Assembly (NCBI RefSeq): GCF_000430725.1
Contig: NZ_KE387209.1
Coordinates: 188,415 to 252,414, forward strand
DNA length: 64,000 nt
Direction: 5' to 3'
From: Azohydromonas australica DSM 1124
Lineage (GTDB): Bacteria > Pseudomonadota > Gammaproteobacteria > Burkholderiales > Burkholderiaceae_C
Below are positions 51,817 through 61,736 of the stretch, in pieces; the first letter of the stretch is position 1; each line of letters opens with the position of its first letter. The notes beneath the pieces were generated by a model, which did no database searches, had not been told where the DNA came from, and saw only the letters and a program-made list of their open reading frames with translations. The position numbers and the translations under genes are program-made.

Positions 51817-53043
51817 GTGACAACACGTACCCTTCCCTATCCCAAGGTTCCTCTAAGCCGGATTTCCCAGGCGGCTGAAGTGGCAGCGACGACGCTACAG
51901 ACCGTGCGCAGCGCGATCTTCGCGCCCGACATGGTCAAGGCACCTCCTACCTTGTCCACCGGGAAGCTGGCCGCACTGTGTGGCATCACCAACGACCAAG
52001 TCCTCTACCGCGTATCCCGTGGCGACTTGCCCAAGGGAGAAGTGGCCCGGGGCAACAACCGCCGTTTCTTCACAGTGGAGGAGGCCTCCACCTGGGCTCG
52101 TGCTTACCGCATGGAAAAGCTGCGGCCGCAAGGGTGCCGGGCCGTGACGATTGCCGTGGGCAACTTCAAGGGCGGCGTCAGCAAGACGACAACCTCGATG
52201 ACGCTCGCGCAGGGCTTGGCGCTGCGCGGGCACAAGGTGCTGGCCATCGATCTGGATCCCCAAGGCAGCCTCACTACCTTGTTCGGTTTCGGCTCCGAGA
52301 TCAGCACGCTGCCGATGGACGAGACGCTGGTGCCGCTGTTCGCCGGAGAGAAGGACAGCGCGGCCTATGCCGTGCGCAAGACCTACTGGCCCAACATCGA
52401 CCTGATCCCCAGCAATCCGAACCTGTACAACGCTGAGTTCCTTCTGCCCGCCCGGCAGATGCGGGAAGGCACGCAGGGGTTGGTGTTCTACATGGTGCTT
52501 GATGCCGGTCTGGAGGAATTGCGCGATCAGTACGACGTGATCCTGATTGACACGAGCCCGTCGTTGAGCTTCACGGTGATGAATGCCTTCAATGCGGCCG
52601 ACGGGCTGCTGATCCCTCTGCCCCCCAACAACCTTGATTTCGCGTCATCCGCGCAGTTCTTTGGACTGTTCTCCGAGCTGGCGCAAAACGCTGCGTACAA
52701 CGGTGGCCGTTCCGAGTTCGACTTCGTGCATGTCTTGCTCTCCAAGGTCAAGGCGGGTGACGACAACGCGACCACCGTCGCGACGTGGATCGCCAAGGCT
52801 TACGGCGAGTTCGTGCTTCCGGTGGAGATCCCCGACTCCAAAGCGGCAGGCACGACGTCCCTGTCGTTTGGCACTGTTTTCGATGTGACAACCTACGAGG
52901 GTTCCAGGGCGACCTATGCTCGGGCGGTGGACGCGGCGAACCGCGTCGTCGACATGCTCGAATCCTCGATCGGGAAGGCGTGGGCCAACCAGATCGCCCA
53001 GCGCGCACTGTTCGGTGTCGAGGCTCCGGAGGCCACGCTGTGA
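51817..53043 (+). CDS. parA: ParA-type partition ATPase (type Ia, with N-terminal DNA-binding domain)
   Basis: 408 residues, starting with GTG (VTTRTLPYPKVPLSRISQAA). The first 110 residues form a winged-helix region (STGKLAALCGITNDQVLYRV, SRGDLPKGEVARGNNRRFFT) as in P1-type ParA. The deviant Walker A is NFKGGVSKTTTSMTLAQGLA, followed by VLAIDLDPQGSLTT, the switch region VILIDTSPSLSFTVMNA and LIPLPPNNLDF. It segregates plasmid copies by forming nucleoid-bound gradients and represses its operon. parB follows with a 4-nt overlap. Confidence 0.92.
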   Translation: MTTRTLPYPKVPLSRISQAAEVAATTLQTVRSAIFAPDMVKAPPTLSTGKLAALCGITNDQVLYRVSRGDLPKGEVARGNNRRFFTVEEASTWARAYRMEKLRPQGCRAVTIAVGNFKGGVSKTTTSMTLAQGLALRGHKVLAIDLDPQGSLTTLFGFGSEISTLPMDETLVPLFAGEKDSAAYAVRKTYWPNIDLIPSNPNLYNAEFLLPARQMREGTQGLVFYMVLDAGLEELRDQYDVILIDTSPSLSFTVMNAFNAADGLLIPLPPNNLDFASSAQFFGLFSELAQNAAYNGGRSEFDFVHVLLSKVKAGDDNATTVATWIAKAYGEFVLPVEIPDSKAAGTTSLSFGTVFDVTTYEGSRATYARAVDAANRVVDMLESSIGKAWANQIAQRALFGVEAPEATL

Positions 53044-54086
53044 GCAAGATGAAGGACCGGATTGCTCAGGCCACCGCGGCCGTCGAGAAAATCCAGACAC
53101 CCGCTGCCTCGGTGGCGGCCGCCGCCGCATCCGACGCGGGGCCCGGGGCCACCTCGGCCGCGCCGGCTCCGCAGCAGCCCCGCACCGCGCCGGGGACCCT
53201 GCTGGCGATGATGGGCGTGCAGAAGGACACCGAGCGCGAGTTGGCCAGCCTGCGTAAGCAGCTGGAGAAGTGGGTGGGTGCCCAACCGACCTTGTCCCTG
53301 GATCCCCTGCAAATTGGCCCGGGGCCGTTCCACAACCGTGATGCCGAAACCTTCGAAGGTTCGGAGTGGGAAGAGTTCAAGGCCACTATCGAAAAGACCC
53401 GTGGCAATGTCCAGCCGATCCTCGTGAGAGCCAGGGACGGGCAGAACGATGGCTACGACATGGTGTTCGGACGTCGCCGTACCCGGGCCTGTGCCGAACT
53501 GGGGCTCAAGGTTCTTGCTGTGGTCGTCACCGGCATGTCAGACATGGCCCTGTGGGAGGCGATGGAGTACGAGAACGCCGGGCGCGCCAACCCGTCGCCG
53601 TATGAACAAGGACGCAGCTACAAGCTGGCGCTGGACGCGGGGCTGTTCTCGTCACCCACAGCCTTGGCGCATCGAATTGGTAAGGACAAGGGACTGGTAC
53701 GCCGCTACCTGCTGCTGGCTACGCTGCCTGCCGAAGTGCTCGAGGCTTTTCCCACCAAGCGCAGCATCCAGAAGAGCTGGGCCGAAAAGCTGGCCGATGC
53801 CGTTCAGAAGGATCCCGACGGCATCCGCCAGCGTGCGCAGGCGGCACGGGAAGAAAGAGGGCGGTTGAGTGCTCGAGAGGTCTTCGAGGCATTGACGGAA
53901 ACAGCCAACGAGAGGCCGCAGCGCATCGAGATCGAAGGGCACAACGGCCGCCCGATCGCTACGATCGAGTGTGCGGACCGGTGGCTGTCGGTCAAGACGT
54001 CCAAGGCGATGAAGCTGTCTCCCCGGTTGATCGAGGCCATCCAGGGGCTCTTGGAAAAGGAACGAGATAGGCTCAAGAAGCCGTAG
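53040..54086 (+). CDS. parB: ParB-type centromere-binding partition protein
   Basis: 348 residues. GTG at 53040 overlaps the parA stop (GTGA); ATG at 53049 is the alternative. A flexible Ala/Pro-rich N-terminus holds the ParA-contact region. The ParB/Srx nucleotide domain is seen at GNVQPILVRARDGQNDGYDM and VFGRRRTRACAELGLKVLAV (the CTP-binding GERR box reads GRRR), then NPSPYEQGRSYKLALDAGLF, and helix-turn-helix SPTALAHRIGKDKGLVRRYL. A C-terminal dimerisation part ends KERDRLKKP. Followed by a terminator and a palindrome-rich zone that may contain its binding sites. Confidence 0.9.
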   Translation: MSKMKDRIAQATAAVEKIQTPAASVAAAAASDAGPGATSAAPAPQQPRTAPGTLLAMMGVQKDTERELASLRKQLEKWVGAQPTLSLDPLQIGPGPFHNRDAETFEGSEWEEFKATIEKTRGNVQPILVRARDGQNDGYDMVFGRRRTRACAELGLKVLAVVVTGMSDMALWEAMEYENAGRANPSPYEQGRSYKLALDAGLFSSPTALAHRIGKDKGLVRRYLLLATLPAEVLEAFPTKRSIQKSWAEKLADAVQKDPDGIRQRAQAAREERGRLSAREVFEALTETANERPQRIEIEGHNGRPIATIECADRWLSVKTSKAMKLSPRLIEAIQGLLEKERDRLKKP

Positions 54087-54111
54087 CACACAGCGCGGGC
54101 TTGCCTGAGCG

Positions 54112-54137
54112 GGCTCCCTTGACGGGGGCCTTTTTCT
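54112..54137 (+). terminator. Rho-independent terminator after parB
   Basis: GGCTCCC (54112-54118), loop TTGAC, GGGGGCC (54124-54130; one G-U pair), then TTTTTCTTT. Located 26 bp after the parB stop. Confidence 0.8.
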
Positions 54138-54185
54138 TTGCAGATTCAAATGCGCACAGCCCGGTGAACTGGCTGCGGCGCAGCC

Positions 54186-57100
54186 GGTGGCCCGAGGCCA
54201 CCGCGCCTGCAGCGCGGCTCGCGGCCTGCAAGGCGCGGGACATCTCGGTCCACATGCTCCGGCGCTGGGCCTCAGCGTTTGAAATAACAGTGGTCCAGTG
54301 AGTTCATCGTCCCGAGTTGCAGGGCAACGCAGTTGCGGCCCAAGACGGCCTTTCCCATTGATACCAACGGCATCGCAAGCATGCCGCGATCGCGGCGAAA
54401 AGCTGGGTGCCGCGGGCAATCTGGAGTAGACGGTACAGCGCCCTCGGCCAGGGCAATGTACGGTCCGATGGGCGGTTCGCGCCCAGCGCACACGTGAGCG
54501 GGAAACTCGCCCCCCGGGCGGGCAAGTGTCTGGCATTCGACAATAGGGTCGCGAGTAAGCAACCGGCGTAGCAGTGAGCGTGGTCTCGCGGTGCCGTCGT
54601 CGCGATCGACAACCTGGTCCCTGTCGGCGTACCGGGGGACCGCGTACCGCTCACGTTGCCAGGGGATGGCTCGGAAGGTGACCGTTGCTGGCAAGCAGGC
54701 GCAGCGCCAGCGGGTGGCCGTAGGCCCCCAAGCGACTGTGGAGTTCAGCCTTGGCCCATGCACGCCAGGCATCCCAGGATGGCATGCACTGCTGCTGCAC
54801 TGACAACGCCAAGGACAGCCCGCGCTGATGCCGAGCCGGCGACCAATCAAGCAGTTGTGACAGGTGAACTGTCCTCGGTGGCCAAACACAAGCAGCGGAC
54901 CACCAATCGGCAGCACCAAGCCCCTCGGCCAGTCAACGTGCCAGTCTCGCCATCGCAGTCCGCCCAGGCGCGTTTGGTCGCCGTCCGCAGCCAGCCCTGT
55001 CGCGCCCCAGGCTGAAACGGACGTCGCAGCAGCGCCTTGCTAGCACCAGTCAGCCGTCCCCAGCATGGCAACGGGATGGGCTGACGCGCTGGCCAACTGG
55101 TCAATACAGCACGAGTCGGCGTGACGGGAACAGGGTTCACCGCGTACGCCTTTGAGGCCCATCGGGCACGGCGCATGTGAGGCTCCCAGCGGCGCGCTGT
55201 GCCGGCTGGCACACGCAGGCCGTCATGGAGCGTCTGAGCGCGGTGTGAAAACCATGCGTTACTGCGACATGGCTGATTTCCCAAGCGGCCACCGTACGCC
55301 CTCCTCAAGCAGCCGGCTTGGCCAAGCCGGCTGGAGGTCCAGCACCACTGGTGCAATGGGCCTTGGACGAGGCGCGCAAAGAGTACCCGGACCATTGCGG
55401 TGGCCTGGGGCCACCGCAATGCCAAACCTGCAGCGGTCTCCGGCAGCACTCCTCGGGACGAGACACCACGGAACCGTAACGCGACGGCCGGTTCACCGTG
55501 GCGCAAGTGCGCCGAACTCCACAGGAAGCAGTAAGGGCTGGTCACCATCGCGGCTGGCGGGCCGCGCCGGTGCATTGCCTGCGGGCTGTGCTCAAGCGTG
55601 CCTGCGGTGGCCACCATTCCTTGAACGCCTAGCCGCGTGCTGTGTAGCATTTGGCGGCGTGCGGCCATAGCGGTGACGCCGTTCAGGTCCCACTTGCCCC
55701 GCTTCAGCCGGCGTCCGGCGTTCTTGCCCAAAGGGCATCACGCTGCTGCCGCACGGGACATGGGGGCCAGCACGTGGCCTCGGGCCACCGACTCACCAGC
55801 AGCGTGACGGCGCCGTCATCCTGGCGTCCCGTCACTCGCCGGCCCCGGCGCGCTCGCCGTAGGCCGTCGACGGCCTGGGTGTACGGCGGCTACCCGAAGG
55901 TGCCACGCCACGGCGGTTCCGCAGTCGCCTTGAGCACGAGCGTCAGCACTGCAAGCCGTACCCCGGCGCCGGGTGGCCTCGGGCCACCGTCATGCAGTTG
56001 GACTGCCGTGAGTGGAGGAGGTACGTTCGACATGCGACCCAGCGGGGACCGGTAGTTCTAGGCCACCGGCATTGCCAACATGAGCAGGCACAGTGGATCG
56101 ACGGTGGTCCTGGGCCACTTCAACGGACCAATTGAGGCAACGCTGACGTGAGCCAACGCCTGCTTCCCGTCGCCGCGCGGCGTTGCAATGCGTTGCCTAA
56201 GCCGCCTGTGGGCGGCCGATGGCCCCAGGCCATCATGGTGTTGTTGGACATCTGCGGGCCAGCGATGAGGCTGGGACAGACAGGAGAATTCAACAGATGG
56301 CCCCAGGCCACTTGGGGGCGCCAAGTCTCTCAACGTGGCACCGTGCCCGGCCTGCGCGTTCTTGCGTCGCAAGGAGCTTTCATCGCCAGCCGGGATTATC
56401 CCGGCGGCCACCGTCCTCGGGCTGTCGTCGTCCTGTCGGGTTTCCGCAAGCCGCGCATCTACTTCAGGAAGATGAAGCCGGCACAGGTGGCCTCGCGGGC
56501 ACTCCGGTGCGCCTGAGGTCCCGCGTTCGGGCGCTTGTACCGGTGGCCTGCATGCTGAGTACCACCGGGTATTGCCGCCTGCCAGCCGACCTGCATCACG
56601 GCCGCCGGTGGCTTTAAGCCGCCATGGCTGCTGGCTTCCCATGAGCTGTTCGTGCACCCGGTCGGTGGCAAGGCCAGCACCGGTGGCCTGGGGCCACTGG
56701 CATGGCTGGCCTATGTATACCGGGTGGGCTGGCGCTCGCTCTCAGGCACTTCAGTGCCACAGGCTCCCCAACGTACTGCCCAGGCACAGCTACCGCTTCC
56801 GGTTGTTGCGTGGCGGTTCTGTCGACGTCAGAGTCAAATCACGGTCGGCGGTGGCCTCAGGCCACCGTGGCGCTGTGGAGGTGCCGTGTCCCATGCACGG
56901 CGCCCCGCACAGCGGCAGGACGGGTGCAGCTGGCTTCGGGCCACCGCGCATGGACGACGTAGGCGGGCAGCGCGGATTCGCGGCGTTTTCGGATCGCCTC
57001 CATGTGCAGGTTCTTCTGGCGTGCCGCCTCTGTCCCGCACCTGGCGCAGTCCCCGGCGAGCATTGGCTCGGGGTTTCAGGGTCCAAGTCGCGCCCTCGGG

Positions 57101-57665
57101 AAGGCGGCTGGCAGCGCTGGCTCTGCACCACGCAAGCCGTGAGAGGCGGGCGTGGTGCGATCCGGCGAATCTCGCTTCGCTGGGGGGTTGGGACATCACC
57201 ATCCTTGCAAGGGCGGGCCATACCATGTGCAGCGGGCTGCCCGGCTCACCACCAGGTCGGCATCAAATTCGAACCGTATAGAACCGGTCAGCCTTTGCCT
57301 TGAACTTCCCTCTTCGGCCGTGGTGATCTCTAGCCATCACCTGATGCATCGCACCGCATGGTCACGATGATGCGGACCCACCACCCCGGTACGCTCACTG
57401 AAACGACGAGCCGGTCGCAGGTCACCCGCCTTTCGCCTGGGCGGCTGGTGGCCTAAGGCCACCGCGGCCGCTGCGCAGGAGGCAAGCGGCGGTCAGTAGC
57501 GACGGATCAACGCGGTCGCGCAAGCCCATTGGCCCGTAGTCAATTACCGCGCCGGCAAGGGATACCGCGGAAGCAGCGGGAGGCTGGCGCAATGGCCAGT
57601 CCGTCGTCACGCCGCTGCAGCAGCCTCGCCGCCCATGTTGCACCGATGGGTGGCCCCAGGCCACC
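54186..57665. repeat. Array of GC-rich 17-bp palindromes in gene-poor DNA beside parAB
   Basis: The unit is GGTGGCC-NNN-GGCCACC. Good copies begin at 54186, 54713 (one mismatch), 55397, 55773, 55972, 56103 (two mismatches), 56218, 56296, 56682, 56850, 57447 and 57649; weaker or half copies at about 56042, 56487, 56541, 56607 and 56929. At 56218 both arms carry the same change (GATGGCC/GGCCATC), and at 56607 GGTGGCT/AGCCGCC is nearly compensated, so pairing rather than exact sequence is kept. At 55394-55420 the arms extend to 12 bp. Other palindromes lie among them (55311-55332, 55861-55876, 56389-56405). The 54138-58012 stretch shows no recognisable gene. Function unknown: partition site, structured RNA or a repeat family. 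Confidence 0.65.
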
Positions 57666-58012
57666 GCTACCCTCGGCGCCAGCAGACAGAGGAGGGCGGT
57701 GCGGCAGCTGACACGGCGTTGTTGCGACACACGTGCATGTAGCAGCCGCACCGCAATGCCGTCGCCACCCTTCGAAAACACGGCAGGGGAATACGCGCGT
57801 GCCGGCTACCGAGGTGCGCGAAGCTGGTTGTCCAAGGTGGCGCCTGGAAGGTTTGCCAGATTGTCTTCTCCCCTGCTCGGCGACACCTTCAACGAAGTGG
57901 CGCGGTGGTCTTGCCTTGTGCTGTACATGTACCAGTCATGCGCGAGCAGTTACCTGGCAAGCCTGACCGGTCAGGTCGACAGCCGATGTTGGCAGCCGCA
58001 GCGCCCGGGTGG

Positions 58013-59134
58013 TTAGCCAAAGCAGTGTTCCAAGTCGATGCTGGAGCACACCCCCACCGTGGCGGCATAGTCCGCGAGCCATGCCGCGGCACGCTCGTGC
58101 CCCTTGCCCTGCACCAGCTCCAAGTACGGCATGTGGGCCAGCAGCCGGGTTTCCGGGCGCTGCATGCTGGGGCAGAGCCCGGGCTCGATCATGTGAAAGC
58201 GCATGGCCTGTAGCTTGCGTTCCAGTCGGCCGCGGCCGATGAACGACGGGGCAGCGAAGGACATGGCTCGGGAGAAAAGCTGCATTTCGCGCATGAAGTG
58301 GGCGTGGAAGCCCAACTCGGTGATGCGCTCGCGGATCTCGGCCGATGTGTGCGGCGTGTCGTCCCGGGCTAGGGGGCTCAGCAGCACCAGCAGCACGTCC
58401 GTGCTGTCACACTCGTAGAACAGCGGGAACACGGCCGGGTTGGCCGAGTAGCCGCCATCCCAGTACGGTTGGCCCTCGATCTCGACGGGATGGTGGATCT
58501 TAGGCAGACAGGCCGAGGCCAGCAGCACATCGACCGTCAGCTCCGATTCGCGGAACACGCGCAGCCGGCCGGTGTTGGCCTGGGTCGTGCCGATGAACAG
58601 CTTGAACGGGCTGTACTGGCGCAGCCGCTCGAAGTCGACCAGCCGCTCGAGCACGTCGCGCAGACCGTTGAGCGCCATCGGGTTGAGCTGCGCTGGCGAG
58701 AACTGTGTCGCGAGGGTGGCGAACATCCTGCCGGCCGGCGATAGGCTGACCTCCTCGCCAATGCGCTGGGCCAGCAGTGCCCCGGGCATCATCTGGCCGA
58801 TTGCCGACCAGAAAGCAGCCAGCGCCTGCCGTGCACCGTCGCGCCCGCCCTTGGCCCAGCCGTCGGCCATTACCACCGCGTTCATGGCGCCAGCACTGCT
58901 GCCGCTGATGCCTTCGAAGTCCAGCCGCGCGTCTGCGAGCAGCGCATCAAGCGCCCCCCACGTGAACGCGCCATGGGCGCCGCCGCCTTGAAGCGCCAAG
59001 TTCACGGTTTTCTTTTCGGTGCCCCAGGCACGCAGCCTGAGCGAACCGGCGTTCTGAGTAGAGGGGTTTCGAAGTCGATGGGATGCAGGGCCGATGAAGC
59101 CCTGGGTATTGTTTTTTCTGTCGTTGCGCGTCAT
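58013..59134 (-). CDS. Patatin-like phospholipase
   Basis: 373 residues. Oxyanion motif LALQGGGAHGAFTWGALDAL, nucleophile GISGSSAGAMNA (Ser of GxSxG), catalytic Asp in YWDGGYSANP; the Ser-Asp dyad is complete. The length and C-terminal part (HFMREMQLFSRAM, LQAMRFHMIE) match the cytosolic bacterial patatin group linked to lipid or polyhydroxyalkanoate granules. No signal peptide. The ATG at 59134 (MTRNDRKNN) is the most likely start, but the homologous part only begins about 45 residues later and the ribosome site is weak. It lies alone between the palindrome zone and a decayed integrase. Confidence 0.85.
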   Translation of the reverse strand: MTRNDRKNNTQGFIGPASHRLRNPSTQNAGSLRLRAWGTEKKTVNLALQGGGAHGAFTWGALDALLADARLDFEGISGSSAGAMNAVVMADGWAKGGRDGARQALAAFWSAIGQMMPGALLAQRIGEEVSLSPAGRMFATLATQFSPAQLNPMALNGLRDVLERLVDFERLRQYSPFKLFIGTTQANTGRLRVFRESELTVDVLLASACLPKIHHPVEIEGQPYWDGGYSANPAVFPLFYECDSTDVLLVLLSPLARDDTPHTSAEIRERITELGFHAHFMREMQLFSRAMSFAAPSFIGRGRLERKLQAMRFHMIEPGLCPSMQRPETRLLAHMPYLELVQGKGHERAAAWLADYAATVGVCSSIDLEHCFG

Positions 59135-59470
59135 GTGGTCCGTTACTGTGGAGGTCAGCGCTCGTGGCGATGGCCTTCGAGGCCGGGACGTGCCCGGAGC
59201 GGGAAATAACGCGGTCAGCCACGTCTTCCATGCTGCGGTGCAGCAATCGGTGGACCGGCTTAGGTAAAAACCCTGATTCCTCGGCACTGTCTGGAGCGGC
59301 GCGACAGATCCCGAGCAAGAGCTTTGGCGCGGCAGAACGCGCTCCTGAAAGCAATTGCGCCACGGTCAGCAACCAGTGGCGCATGTCTGTGGCTTCCCCC
59401 AAGTCGCCGGGCCGGCGGCCCATGGATCAGCTCATGGAATCCGGGCTATGCAGTTGCGACAGCTGGCACG

Positions 59471-61536
59471 TCAAGCCAGCTGCTTCCAGAGCTTCATCAT
59501 CTCCTTGGTCACGCGGTGCGATTCCGCGTGCACGTACTGCGAGGTGGTGGTGAGGCTGGCATGGCCCAGCAGCGCACCCACCACGTCCAGCGGTACGCCG
59601 GCGGCCACCGTGGTGCTGGCGCTGGTGTGGCGCAGCCAGGGCGCCGAGGCCAAACGCAGCCGCTGCGTGTCCAGCCGATCCTTGCCCTCCAGGCGCTGGG
59701 CCACGCGCTCGAAGAGGCGCTGCAGGTCATCGTGAATGGTCTGTGGCCGCACGCCGTCGCCCTTGTAGGCGGGGCTGCCGTCCGGCAGCGCGGTCACGGC
59801 CTCGATGGCCCCTGCGGCGTCCACCACGTCCATGCGACCGGCGCTGGACAGCTTCAGGTACAGGTTGTCCACCTTGCCAATGAGGTACGTGCCCGGCGGC
59901 ACGCGCTCCAGGTCGTCGGGCAGCCCGCGCGCGGCCAGATAGGCCTGCAGGGCGTGCACCAGGTCCTCGGGCAGCGGCACCTCGCGGTACTTGCTGCGCT
60001 TGCCCACCACGTGCAGCACCCAGTCGCCGTCGCCCTGCTGCGAGAGCAAGATCCACTCGAGGTGGTCGCGCCGCGCGGCGGCCAGCTCCGAGATGCGCAG
60101 GCCCGTCGACAGCAGGAAGCGCGCAGCACGAACGCGGTGCGCCGGTGGCGTCCGCCAGGCTCCAGCGCGGGCAACTCCTCCAGCGCTGCCTTCAGCGCCG
60201 AGGTGGGCAGCGTGCGCGCCAGCACCCGGTTGCACTTGGCCCGGTCGTGCTCCAGCTCGGTGGTGTCGGCGGCCGTGGTGGAGGCCGCCACGGGCCGGGT
60301 GGTGCCCTGGATGCGCACGCCCGCGAAGGGATTGACCGTGGTGTAGCCAGTGGACAGCCGCCACTCAAAGAGGCCGTACAGGAACACGAGTGGCTGTTTC
60401 TGGGACGGCAGCCTTGAGCGGCCCGGCGAACGGTCGCCACAGCGGCGCGAAGCGCGGCACGCCCTTGGAGCCGATCCACTGCGCCGCGGGCTGCGGGTCG
60501 GCGATGAAATCCCGATAAGCCAAGGCATCGTCCAGCGTGAGCGAGGACAGCGCCTTCTTGCACTGGAGCACGCACCACAGCAGCAGCCGCTCGGCCTCGC
60601 GCCGGTAGGACGCCTGGGTCAGCTCCGACGACTTGGTGGACAGCCAGGTGTAGATGGGGTCGTAGTCGTTGCGCGCGGCGATGGCGCAGCGCTCCAGCGG
60701 CGCGCGCAACGTCCCCCGTTCGCCGCTGAGGTCCGAGGGCACGTGCAGCCGCTCCAGCGGCACCACGCCCTGCTCCCGGCGTGTCGACGTCCCGGCCACC
60801 AGTGCGCTGCCCGCAGCCTCGGCGCCCGGGGCGGGCAAGGCAGGGGGCGCCAAGGCGGCGGCAATAGGATCCAGGTGAGCTTCGATAAAGCGGCGGATGC
60901 GCTGGCCCTTGCCTTCGCCGATGCCCGGGATGCCGGACCACCAGCGCCGCGGAACCGAGCGATGCGGTCCACCAGCTGCGCCACCGTGAACAGGTCTGCC
61001 CGGTGCAGCCGGTCGGCGATGGCCGGAGCGAACCAGGCGGCCCGGGGCGAGGACAGCGTCTGATCCTCGCCGACGATGCCCTCGAGCTCGGTGATGAGCT
61101 CCAACTGCCGGTCGACCAGCCGCGCACGGCGCCGGGCCGCACGGCGCGCGGCCTCCGCCCCTGGTGCCTGGCCGTGCTCGGCGTGGTAGAGCTCCAGCAG
61201 CTCCTGCTGCGAGTGGAAGTCGGCGTCGAAGCGCTTGGAGAACTCCTACAGCGAGGGCATGCCCTGTGGCTCCTGGATCAGCGCGGCCTGGCGCGCCAGC
61301 GTGGAGGCCCCCTTCAGGCCGGCGCGACGTGCCGCCGCAGCCAGCTCGTCGAGCGGGCGTTGCAGCCGCTGGCGCGCCACGCGCAGATTCGTGCTGTCCT
61401 CGCCATCGATGCCGGCCAGGTAGCGTTCAGAGAGCACACGCAGATCCAACCCTTGGACCCAGCCGCGGGCCAGCGCCAGATGGGCGCGCGTGGGTCGGTC
61501 GCGAAGCAGCGAAGAGGCGGAAGCGGCAGCGGACAT
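59471..61536 (-). pseudogene. DUF3701-type tyrosine recombinase/integrase, decayed
   Basis: The N-terminus from 61536 (LALARGWVQGLDLRVLSERY, RVARQRLQRPLDELAAAARR) matches the DUF3701 integrase group. A stop at about 61246 interrupts it, and QLELITELEGIVGEDQTLSS with AAWFAPAIADRLHRADLFTV continues around 61000-61100. After another shift come the core-binding part (STKSSELTQASYRREAERLL, 60530-60640) and the catalytic domain in a further frame: STGLRISELAAARRDHLEWI, then APWLRHTSASTTVAAG and GHASLTTTSQYVHAE. The His of the HxLR motif is Pro here. At least three frame breaks; inactive. It marks a former integration module next to the backbone. Confidence 0.8.
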
Positions 61537-61736
61537 CGAAAGGAGAGGACGCTCACAGCCCTGGCAAGTGCTTGTCGTGCTTCAGTTTACTGGCCTGTCA
61601 GCCCTGCACAGGGCAGTATGGCAAGTTTTATTCTGCTAAAGATTATGAACGCTTATCTGCGATATAGGTGATCTTGAGGTACCCCACGCAGTTCAGGGAA
61701 GTGACCGGAACTACGGGCTGTTACGCTCTGTCCCTT

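Noticed and set aside
55152-57303. Plus-strand frames of 60-240 residues in the palindrome zone
   Set aside because: They are Arg/Ala/Gly/Pro-rich, overlap one another in all frames and show no conserved motif; the palindromes themselves create the open frames.
54186-57665. CRISPR array
   Set aside because: Repeats are palindromic, only 17 bp, irregularly spaced (54 to almost 700 bp) and not separated by uniform spacers; no cas genes.
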